DNA of 64,000 nucleotides from Streptomyces griseofuscus (lineage in GTDB: Bacteria; Actinomycetota; Actinomycetes; Streptomycetales; Streptomycetaceae), in NCBI RefSeq assembly GCF_014673495.1, contig NZ_CP051006.1, positions 5,642,001 to 5,706,000 of the forward strand. Reading direction: 5' to 3'. Under the pieces are notes generated by a model, which was not told the DNA's origin, made no database searches, and worked only from the letters and a program-made list of their open reading frames with translations. This document shows positions 31,651 through 39,700 of this stretch, piece after piece. Positions within the stretch are counted from its first letter, which is position 1. Each line of letters starts with the position of its first letter. A program made the translations under genes and the position numbers.

Positions 31651-33612
31651 ATGCCTGTCGAGTCGGTTTTCCCGCAGCTCGAAGCTCTGCTCCCGCACGT
31701 GCAGAAGCCGATCCAGTACGTAGGCGGAGAACTCAACTCCACCGTCAAGGACTGGGACGAGTGCGACGTCCGCTGGGCGCTCATGTACCCGGACGCTTAC
31801 GAGGTCGGTCTGCCCAACCAGGGCGTCATGATCCTCTACGAGGTGCTCAACGAGCAGAAGGGCGTCCTCGCCGAGCGCACGTACAGCGTGTGGCCGGACC
31901 TGGAGGCGCTGATGCGTGAGCACCGCGTACCGCAGTTCACGGTGGACGGCCACCGCCCGGTGCGCGCCTTCGACGTGTTCGGCCTCAGCTTCTCCACGGA
32001 GCTGGGCTACACGAACATGCTCACCGCCCTCGACCTGGCCGGCATCCCGCTGGAGTCCAGGGACCGCACCGAGGACGACCCGATCGTGCTGGCCGGCGGC
32101 CACGCCGCGTTCAACCCGGAGCCGATCGCCGACTTCATCGACGCGGCGATCATCGGCGACGGCGAGCAGGCCGTGCTGGACATGACCCGGATCATCCGGG
32201 AGTGGAAGGCCGAGGGCCGCCCCGGCGGCCGAGAGGAGGTCCTCTTCCGGCTGGCGAAGACGGGCTCGGTGTACATCCCGGCGTTCTACGACGTCGAGTA
32301 CCTCCCCGACGGCCGGATCGGCCGCGTCGTGCCGAACAAGTCGGGCGTGCCGTGGCGGGTCTCCAAGCACACCGTCATGGACCTGGACGAATGGCCGTAC
32401 CCCAAGCAGCCGCTCGTGCCGCTGGCCGAGACCGTCCATGAGCGCATGTCGGTGGAGATCTTCCGCGGCTGCACCCGCGGCTGCCGCTTCTGCCAGGCGG
32501 GCATGATCACCCGCCCGGTGCGCGAGCGCTCGATCACGGGCATCGGCGACATGGTGGAGCGCGGTCTGAACGCCACCGGCTTCGAGGAGGTGGGCCTGCT
32601 CTCCCTGTCCTCCGCGGACCACTCGGAGATCGGCGAGATCGCCAAGGGCCTGGCGGACCGCTACACGGACGACAAGATCGGCCTGTCGCTGCCCTCCACC
32701 CGCGTGGACGCCTTCAACGTCGACCTGGCCAACGAGCTGACCCGCAACGGCCGCCGCTCCGGTCTGACCTTCGCCCCCGAGGGCGGCTCCGAGCGCATGC
32801 GCAAGGTCATCAACAAGATGGTCTCCGAGGAGGACCTGATCCGTACGGTCGCCACGGCCTACGGCAACGGCTGGCGCCAGGTGAAGCTGTACTTCATGTG
32901 CGGCCTGCCCACGGAGACCGACGAGGACGTGCTCCAGATCGCCGACATGGCGACGCATGTCATCCAGAAGGGCCGCGAGGTGTCGGGGGCCAACGACATC
33001 CGCTGTACCGTCTCGATCGGCGGTTTCGTGCCCAAGCCGCACACCCCCTTCCAGTGGGCGCCGCAGCTGTCGGCGGAGGAGACGGACGCACGGCTCCAGA
33101 AGCTGCGCGACAAGATCCGCGGCGACAAGAAGTACGGCCGTTCCATCGGCTTCCGCTACCACGACGGCAAGCCCGGCATCGTGGAGGGCCTGCTGTCCCG
33201 CGGTGACCGCCGTATCGGCGATGTCATCCGCGCCGTCTACGAGGACGGCGGCCGCTTCGACGGCTGGCGCGAGCACTTCTCCTACGACCGCTGGATGGCC
33301 TGCGCCGACAAGGCCCTTGCCGCCCACGGCGTGGACGTCGACTGGTACACCACCCGCGAGCGCACCTACGAGGAGGTCCTTCCCTGGGACCACCTCGACT
33401 CCGGTCTCGACAAGGACTGGCTCTGGGAGGACTGGCAGGACGCCCTCGACGAGACCGAGGTCGAGGACTGCCGCTGGACCCCGTGCTTCGACTGCGGTGT
33501 CTGCCCGCAGATGGACACGCACATCCAGATCGGCCCGACGGGCAAGAAGCTGCTTCCGCTGACCGTGAAGAACGCCGGTCCGGCGTCGGCGGCGAGCGGG
33601 CACGCGCACTGA
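31651..33612 (+). CDS. B12-binding-type radical SAM protein (TIGR03960-like)
   Basis: A 653-residue radical SAM enzyme. The [4Fe-4S] motif is FRGCTRGCRFCQAGMITRPV (Cys-x3-Cys-x2-Cys, about residue 275). The N-terminal portion resembles a cobalamin-binding Rossmann domain but without a clear DxHxxG. The C-terminus has a Cys cluster, CRWTPCFDCGVCP. It matches the family found next to TIGR03936 proteins and RNase E in actinobacteria; the reaction is unknown, and tRNA/RNA modification has been suggested by context. ATG 31651 is preferred over ATG 31636 because GAAGG at 31638-31642 fits as its ribosome site. Here its usual partner gene is 2 kb away (see 35634). Confidence 0.92.
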   Translation: MPVESVFPQLEALLPHVQKPIQYVGGELNSTVKDWDECDVRWALMYPDAYEVGLPNQGVMILYEVLNEQKGVLAERTYSVWPDLEALMREHRVPQFTVDGHRPVRAFDVFGLSFSTELGYTNMLTALDLAGIPLESRDRTEDDPIVLAGGHAAFNPEPIADFIDAAIIGDGEQAVLDMTRIIREWKAEGRPGGREEVLFRLAKTGSVYIPAFYDVEYLPDGRIGRVVPNKSGVPWRVSKHTVMDLDEWPYPKQPLVPLAETVHERMSVEIFRGCTRGCRFCQAGMITRPVRERSITGIGDMVERGLNATGFEEVGLLSLSSADHSEIGEIAKGLADRYTDDKIGLSLPSTRVDAFNVDLANELTRNGRRSGLTFAPEGGSERMRKVINKMVSEEDLIRTVATAYGNGWRQVKLYFMCGLPTETDEDVLQIADMATHVIQKGREVSGANDIRCTVSIGGFVPKPHTPFQWAPQLSAEETDARLQKLRDKIRGDKKYGRSIGFRYHDGKPGIVEGLLSRGDRRIGDVIRAVYEDGGRFDGWREHFSYDRWMACADKALAAHGVDVDWYTTRERTYEEVLPWDHLDSGLDKDWLWEDWQDALDETEVEDCRWTPCFDCGVCPQMDTHIQIGPTGKKLLPLTVKNAGPASAASGHAH

Positions 33613-33628
33613 CGTGACCGAGTGACGA

Positions 33629-33661
33629 GTGAGCCCCTTCCCGGACCGGGAAGGGGCTCAC
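33629..33661 (+). terminator. Terminator after the radical SAM gene
   Basis: GTGAGCCCCTTCCCGG / CCGGGAAGGGGCTCAC, 16-bp perfect inverted repeat. It cuts the radical-SAM gene off from its partner downstream. Confidence 0.88.
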
Positions 33662-34041
33662 TGGCGTAACCGCCCGGTGCGGCCGGGGTCGGTGACGCCG
33701 GGCGGGCAGGCGAACAGGCCGGAACCGACGTGCTGGATGCACTCGTGAGGGCGTCGTTCATGCCGAGCTTGCCCCTTCCTCAGCGGCTCCGCCCGCACGG
33801 AGGCCGGCAGCCCACCGGCGGAGCCGTCGTCGACTGGGTACTCGTGCGGAGGCTGCTTGACCTGCGAGACGAAGAGGGGATGCCGTTTCTGGGCGGATAT
33901 CAAGCACAGCGGGGGCGGCAGGAAGAAGGTCGACGTGTCAGAATACTCCGGCGCCGGCCGGAACAAACCCTGGCGACTTCCGGCGGTCTTGGCTCGCTTC
34001 ATCGCTGGAATTCTGTCGGTCACCCTCTTAACCCGGAAACG
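33662..34041. other. 380-nt stretch of weak coding character between terminator and hypothetical genes
   Basis: Three frames are open in part. The plus frame opening near 33857 (FWADIKHSGGGRKKVDVSEY) keeps moderate codon bias to about 34030 and then loses it where the frame of the 34042 ORF gains it, which could mean a decayed or frameshifted gene. Codons such as TTA, AAA, CTT and ATT are more common than elsewhere. I cannot call a gene here with confidence. Confidence 0.4.
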
Positions 34042-34236
34042 GTGGACATCGTCGCCAAGGACGACACCCGGAAGCAGCGCACCGACACCGCTGTCCAGGC
34101 GAATGAGTGGCTCGGCGAGGCGGCGACGTCGGCCTTCGGAAAGGGCACCGAGATCACCGGAAGCAGCGTGGAGGAAGTCGGCAAGAGGCTGAAAGTCACT
34201 GCTGAGACCAACCGTGGCGGAATCGCCGGCTGGTGA
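34042..34236 (+). CDS. Small hypothetical protein, possibly the 3' remnant of a longer gene
   Basis: A 64-residue frame from GTG 34042 with Streptomyces-like third positions: MDIVAKDDTRKQRTDTAVQA, then NEWLGEAATSAFGKGTEITG and SSVEEVGKRLKVTAETNRGG. It is hydrophilic and probably helical, with no recognised domain. The ribosome site (GGAAAC) is weak. The same frame is open back to 33730 without codon bias, while the neighbouring frame upstream has moderate bias, so a frameshift near 34030 is possible. It lies directly before another unknown ORF in the same orientation. Confidence 0.45.
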   Translation: MDIVAKDDTRKQRTDTAVQANEWLGEAATSAFGKGTEITGSSVEEVGKRLKVTAETNRGGIAGW

Positions 34237-34255
34237 CCCGAGAGGCGGCTTGAGA

Positions 34256-34564
34256 GTGCCTGGGTCCAAGAATGATCGCGGCGCCCGCGGGAATTCCGGA
34301 TCCGAGGCCACGGCGGCGGTGGCCGAGCGATTCGCGCGGATATGGTTCCCCGATGAATTCGTAGGCGGCAAGCGACACGTGCGCACCCTCGGGGAAGGCT
34401 CCGGTCGCGTTGATCTGGTGACCTACAGTCGATACAAAGACGGCGTCCGTATGCCTGTGCGTCTGGATGTCACCGTCATCACCGACCGGCGCGTCATCGG
34501 CTTCCATGCCGGACCGGCTCCCCTTCCCGGTGGGGCTCAATGGCCGGGCGGGGTGTCCGTGTGA
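34256..34564 (+). CDS. Hypothetical protein of about 102 residues
   Basis: Clear codon bias in the core: EATAAVAERFARIWFPDEFV, then GGKRHVRTLGEGSGRVDLVT and YSRYKDGVRMPVRLDVTVIT, then DRRVIGFHAGPAPLPGG. The alternating strand pattern suggests a small alpha-beta fold. I do not recognise the family. The start is uncertain: GTG 34256 has GAGAGG 10 nt upstream; TTG 34250 and GTG 34214 are in frame. Its end overlaps the 3' end of the convergent YihY-type gene by 28 nt. With its neighbour it forms an insertion between two genes that are normally adjacent. Confidence 0.5.
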   Translation: MPGSKNDRGARGNSGSEATAAVAERFARIWFPDEFVGGKRHVRTLGEGSGRVDLVTYSRYKDGVRMPVRLDVTVITDRRVIGFHAGPAPLPGGAQWPGGVSV

Positions 34565-35517
34565 TGGCGGATCACCTGTCGGCGGACCGAGCGCCAGCGG
34601 GAGCGGGTTTGGGAGACGACGTCGTTCCATTGGCGGCGGACCTCGTCGTCGGGGGTGCGTTCGCCGTGGGAGATGCGGGTCAGTTCGTCGCGGATCTCGC
34701 GGCCCATCACCGAGGCGCCGACGATGCAGAGCATGACCGCGAAGAGGGCGGAGATCATCGCGAACACCGCGCCGACGACGCCGTAGCGCTGTGCCGAGGT
34801 GTTGAACAGGTGCGGGAGATAGAGGGTCGCGCCCACGGAGTAGACCGCGATGGCCACCGCGCCGGTGACGCCGAAGGGGATCAGATCGCGCCAGGCGATC
34901 CGGCGGGCGGACAGCAGGACGCCGGTCCAGACCAGGAAGACCGCGGTCACCGGCAGCTCGACCGCCGCGCTGAGCAGATGCGCCCGGCTCTCGCTCGGCA
35001 GCGACTGGATCAGGGCACTGATCGCCATGTAGCAGGCGCCGGAGAGCAGCCAGCCCAGCCCGTTGCGGGTGTTGCGCACGCTGAGGGACCGGAGCTCCCA
35101 GGTCTGCTCGAACAGACGTTGCAGGGCTCGGGTGAAGCTCAGCGCCGACACCGCGAGGAACAGCACGCCGAGGACACTGACGTTCACCTGCTCCTGCTCG
35201 GGGGAGAAGAGCGCGTCGACCGCCGCCGCGCCCTCGTCGGTCAGGCCGTACCGGGTGATCAGCTGATGCGCGATGTCGTACGAGCCGACGCTGGTCAGCA
35301 CCGCCGCGCCCAGGATCACCAGCGGCACCAGCGCGGTCAGGGCGCTGGAGGCGAGGGCCATGGAGCGATCGAAGCCCGCGACCCGCTGGAAGCGGCCCAG
35401 CACCCGCAGCGTGAACGCAGGACGCAGCCAGAAAGTGAGGGTCCTGAGCAGGCGCCGGCCGCGGTTCTCCGCCGTCGTACCCTCCGGGGATCGTTCAGAA
35501 GGGGGAAAAGTCAGCAA
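34537..35517 (-). CDS. YihY/BrkB-type integral membrane protein
   Basis: About 326 residues with six membrane segments: SMALASSALTALVPLVILGA, VSVLGVLFLAVSALSFTRAL, GWLLSGACYMAISALIQSL, LPVTAVFLVWTGVLLSA, FGVTGAVAIAVYSVGATLYL and VGAVFAMISALFAVMLCIVG. The pattern and the F-D-R-S-M-A-L-A-S-S-A-L-T-A-L-V-P-L region fit the UPF0761/YihY family; members were once named ribonuclease BN but most have no proven enzymatic role. The start is uncertain: TTG 35517 is the nearest candidate to the conserved part, while GTG 35619 would add 34 residues with poor codon use. It is divergent from the TIGR03936 gene. Confidence 0.8.
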   Translation of the reverse strand: MLTFPPSERSPEGTTAENRGRRLLRTLTFWLRPAFTLRVLGRFQRVAGFDRSMALASSALTALVPLVILGAAVLTSVGSYDIAHQLITRYGLTDEGAAAVDALFSPEQEQVNVSVLGVLFLAVSALSFTRALQRLFEQTWELRSLSVRNTRNGLGWLLSGACYMAISALIQSLPSESRAHLLSAAVELPVTAVFLVWTGVLLSARRIAWRDLIPFGVTGAVAIAVYSVGATLYLPHLFNTSAQRYGVVGAVFAMISALFAVMLCIVGASVMGREIRDELTRISHGERTPDDEVRRQWNDVVSQTRSRWRSVRRQVIRHHTDTPPGH

Positions 35518-35633
35518 AAGGGAGGGTAACCGTCCGTGCCCGTTCCGCTCCCGGTCGACACGGCGGGAACCCCGGAGCGCCGTGGCACGTACTCTTGGGA
35601 GGAGTACGACCGCTCTCACGAAGGACTAGGACA

Positions 35634-36452
35634 CTGGGCAAGCGACAGCCCGAAGGCCCGCCGCCCGCACCCGCGGTGCAGCGCATCCGACTGCGCTACA
35701 CCAAGCGCGGCCGCCTGAGGTTCACCAGCCACCGAGACTTCCAGCGCGCCTTCGAGCGTGCGCTGCGCCGCGCCGAGGTGCCCATGGCTTACTCGGCCGG
35801 ATTCACGCCGCACCCGAAGGTGTCGTATGCCAATGCCGCACCCACCGGCACCGGCAGCGAGGCGGAGTACCTGGAGATCGCGCTCACCGCGTCGCGCGAC
35901 CCCGAGCAACTGCGCGTCCTCCTCGACGAGTCGCTGCCCACCGGGCTCGACATCGTCGACGCGGTCGAGGCGCACACCTCGGGTCTCGCCGACCGGCTGA
36001 CGGCCTCCGTCTGGGAGCTCAGGCTCACCGGAGTCGATCCGGCCGACGCCGAGCGCGCGGTCGAGGCCTTCAACGGGGCCGAGTCCGTCGAGGTGCAGCG
36101 CATGGCCAAGAACGGTGTGCGCACCTTCGACGCCCGCCCGGCCGTGGCGAGCCTTCAGGCGTACGGCGCACCGGCTGATGGGCCGACCGACCAGCCCTGT
36201 GCGATACTGCGGCTGGTTGTTCGGCACGTGACGCCTGCCGTACGACCCGACGACGTCCTGTCCGGTCTCCGCGCCGTGGCCGACCTGGCGCCGCCGGTCC
36301 CCGCAGCGGTGACCAGGCTGGCGCAGGGGCTGTTCGATGAAGAGACCGGCACGGTGACCGACCCGCTCGCGCCCGACCGCGAGGCAGCCACGGCCCAAAC
36401 GGCCGTACCGGCTGCCGCCGCGACGGTGCAGGTGCCGGAAGGTCCCGCGTAG
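35634..36452 (+). CDS. TIGR03936/DUF2344 radical-SAM-associated protein
   Basis: About 272 residues: GKRQPEGPPPAPAVQRIRL, then YTKRGRLRFTSHRDFQRAFE and RRAEVPMAYSAGFTPHPKVS, with YANAAPTGTGSEAEYLEIAL. This is the DUF2344 family that accompanies TIGR03960 radical SAM proteins and precedes rne. Start is a puzzle: the expected N-terminus (GKRQPEGPP) begins right after CTG 35634, which follows AAGGACTAGGA, so CTG may be the initiator. Alternatives in frame are TTG 35595 and GTG 35679. The last 25 residues are Ala-rich. Probably functions with the radical SAM protein at 31651; chemistry unknown. Confidence 0.88.
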   Translation: MGKRQPEGPPPAPAVQRIRLRYTKRGRLRFTSHRDFQRAFERALRRAEVPMAYSAGFTPHPKVSYANAAPTGTGSEAEYLEIALTASRDPEQLRVLLDESLPTGLDIVDAVEAHTSGLADRLTASVWELRLTGVDPADAERAVEAFNGAESVEVQRMAKNGVRTFDARPAVASLQAYGAPADGPTDQPCAILRLVVRHVTPAVRPDDVLSGLRAVADLAPPVPAAVTRLAQGLFDEETGTVTDPLAPDREAATAQTAVPAAAATVQVPEGPA

Positions 36453-36715
36453 GACGCACGCCGTAGCGCCGCCCTTGTACTCGGGAGCCACCTGGGTCGG
36501 GCAGCGCACCGACCAGAAGACTTTCGCCAGGCCGTACCGACAAGGCGTACGGAACCGGCGAGACAGGACACAGAGTGCTCCCGTGCGGCGCCCGCGCCCC
36601 GGACGGCGGCCAATCGCGCATCGCGCGGGCCGCGGACGTCACCGGTGGACGGCCCCTTCGGGCCGGTGCCGGAACCAGGCGCGGCGCCCGGGAGCCTGAC
36701 GGGAGAAACGCCCGC

Positions 36716-39700
36716 ATGCTTGAGCCGACCGAACCCATCGAGGGTTCCGAACTGAACACACCGAGCGACACCCTGCCGCCGCGCAGGCGTCGCCGTGCCG
36801 CCTCCCGCCCCGCGGGTCCGCCCGTCGCGGCGGAGGCACCCACCGAGGTCACCGTCCCGGCCATACCGGCCGCGGAGGACACCGAGGAGCCGGTGGAGAC
36901 CGCCGGGGCCCAGGCCCCGCAGGCGGCCGAGGAGGCCGCACCGGCCGCGCGCCCGCGCCGCCGTGCCGCACGTCGCGCCTCCGCGCCCGCCGGGGCGCCC
37001 GCCGCCGAGGCCGTCGAGCCCGCGGAGACCGTCGCACCGGCCGCCGCGGAGGTCACCGAGGGCGGCGAGGTCGTCGTCGGCGAGGAGGCCGCACCGCGGC
37101 GCACCCGCCGCCGCGCCACCCGCAGCGTCGCGACGCCGGCCGCGGAGGCGGCCGCCGCCGAGACCCCGGCCGCGACCACCACTGAGCCCGCGCCCGAGGA
37201 CGAGGCGCCCGCCGCGCGTCCGCGCCGCCGCGCCGCCCGTCGTGCCGCCGCGCCCGCCGCCGAGGTCACCGAGACCGTCGCACCCACCGCCGAGGCCGCC
37301 GAGACCACGGCCGCCGAGGCCGAGCCGGTCGAGGAGGCGCCCGCCGCGCGCCCCCGCCGTCGTGCCACGCGTCGTGCGTCGGCGCCCGCCGGTGCGCCCG
37401 CCGCCACCGAGGTGGCGGAGGCCGTCGAGCAGGCGGACACCGTCGTGCCGCCGACCGCCGCCCCGGCCGAGCCGGTCCAGGCGGAGGCGCCCGCCGCCCC
37501 CGCCCGTCGCCGTGCCGCCCGCCGCGCCTCCGCGCCCGCCGGCTCGCCCGAGGCTGCCGAGGCCACCGAGACCGTCGTCCGGGCCACCGTCGAGGACGCT
37601 TCCGAGGTCGCCCCGGCCGAGGAGGAGCCCGCGGCCGAGGCCGCCCCCGCCCGTACCCGCCGCCGTGCCACCCGCCGCGCCTCCGCGCCCGCCGGCTCGC
37701 CCGAGGCTGCCGAGGCCACCGAGACCGTCGTCCGGGCCACCGTCGAGGACGCTTCCGAGGTCGCCCCGGCCGAGGAGGAGCCCGCGGCCGAGGCCGCCCC
37801 CGCCCGTACCCGCCGCCGTGCCACCCGCCGCGCCTCCGCGCCCACCGGTGCGCCGAAGGCCGCCGAGGAGACCCCCGCGGAGCCGGTTGCCGAGTCGGTC
37901 GCCGAGCCCGCCGTCGAGGCGCAGGCCCCCGCCGTCGAGGCCGAGAGCGCCGTGAGCGCCGAGAGCGAGGACGACGCCGCCCCGCGCCGTGCCCGCCGTC
38001 GCGCCACCCGCCGGGTCACCGCGCCCGAGAGCGCCCCCGCCGAGGCCGCGCACACCCCGGAGGTTCCCGTCACCACGCACACCACCGAGCCCGCGCCGGC
38101 CGCCGAGGCCGTCCCGGCCGCCGCCGAGGCGTCCGGGGCCGCCGAGACCCCCGCGCCGCGCCGCGCCCGGCGCCGGTCCGTGCGCCCCGCGTCCGGGTTC
38201 TCCGAGCCCGCGCGCGGCGCCGGGGCCGAGGAGGGCTCGCGCCGTCCGGCCCGTCCCGCCGTCGCCGTCTTCCAGGCGCCGGTGTTCGCCGAGCCGCGCT
38301 TCCAGACCCCCGAGCGGGCCGCCGCCGAGGCCGCCGCGGGAGCCACTGAGCCCGCCGAGCCCGCCGAGCCCGTCGAGGCCGAGCAGCCCGCGGAGCCGCA
38401 GCAGCGCGCGGAGTACACCGAGGAGCGTGCCGAGGCCGGTTCGCGCCGTCGCCGTCGCCGCCGCGCCGAGCGCGTGGAGGAGGCCCCGGTCGCCGAGGCC
38501 GCCGCCGAGGAGGAGGACGAGGAGCCGGAGGGCGCCGAGGGCGAGGCCGAGGACGCCGAGGGCTACGAGGAGTCCTCCTCGCGCCGCCGTCGCCGCCGGG
38601 GTGGCCGTCGCCGCCGTCGCGGGGACGCCGCCGAGGGCGAGGGCGGCGAGGAGTCCGAGGAGCTGGCCGCCGAGCAGGCCGCGCAGGACGCCGAGGACAC
38701 CGCCGAGCAGGAGGAAGAGGACGACGAGGAGGCGCACGGCGAGGAGTCGGGCGGCTCCAGCGCCGGCAGCCGTCGCCGTCGTCGCCGCCGCCGTCGTGCC
38801 GGTGAGTCCGCCGCGGACGGCGAGCCGTCCTCCGACGACCCGGAGCGTACGGTCGTCAAGGTCCGCGAGCCGCGCAAGCAGAGCGAGCCGTCCGACGAGG
38901 TGCAGTCCATCAAGGGCTCGACCCGTCTGGAGGCGAAGAAGCAGCGCCGCCGCGAGGGCCGTGAGCAGGGCCGCCGCCGTGTCCCGATCATCACCGAGGC
39001 CGAGTTCCTGGCCCGTCGTGAGGCCGTCGACCGGGTGATGGTCGTCCGCCAGCACGGCGAGCGCACCCAGATCGGCGTCCTTGAGGACAACGTGCTCGTG
39101 GAGCACTACGTCAACAAGGAGCAGTCGACGTCGTACGTCGGCAACGTCTACCTCGGCAAGGTGCAGAACGTGCTGCCGTCGATGGAGGCCGCCTTCATCG
39201 ACATCGGCAAGGGCCGCAACGCCGTGCTGTACGCCGGTGAGGTCAACTTCGGCGCGCTCGGCATGGGCAACGGCCCGCGGCGCATCGAGTCCGCCCTCAA
39301 GTCCGGGCAGTCGGTCCTGGTGCAGGTCACCAAGGACCCGATCGGGCACAAGGGCGCGCGTCTGACCAGCCAGGTCTCCCTGCCGGGCCGCTACCTCGTG
39401 TACGTCCCCGAGGGCTCCATGACCGGCATCAGCCGCAAGCTGCCCGACACCGAGCGGGCCCGGCTGAAGACGATCCTCAAGAAGATCGTCCCCGAGGACG
39501 CGGGCGTCATCGTGCGCACCGCCGCCGAGGGCGCGAGCGAGGACGAGCTGCGCCGCGACGTCGAGCGGCTCCAGGCGCAGTGGGAGGACATCCAGAAGAA
39601 GGCCAAGAGCGGCAACGCGCCGACGCTGCTCTACGGCGAGCCGGACATGACCGTCCGGGTCGTGCGCGACATCTTCAACGAGGACTTCTCCAAGGTCATC

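Noticed and set aside
33658..34386. 242-residue minus-strand ORF
   Set aside because: Poor codon bias; overlaps plus-strand ORFs with better bias and a terminator hairpin.
37518..37843. Regular repeats considered as a CRISPR array
   Set aside because: Units are 153 bp, contiguous, in frame and coding; there are no spacers or cas genes.
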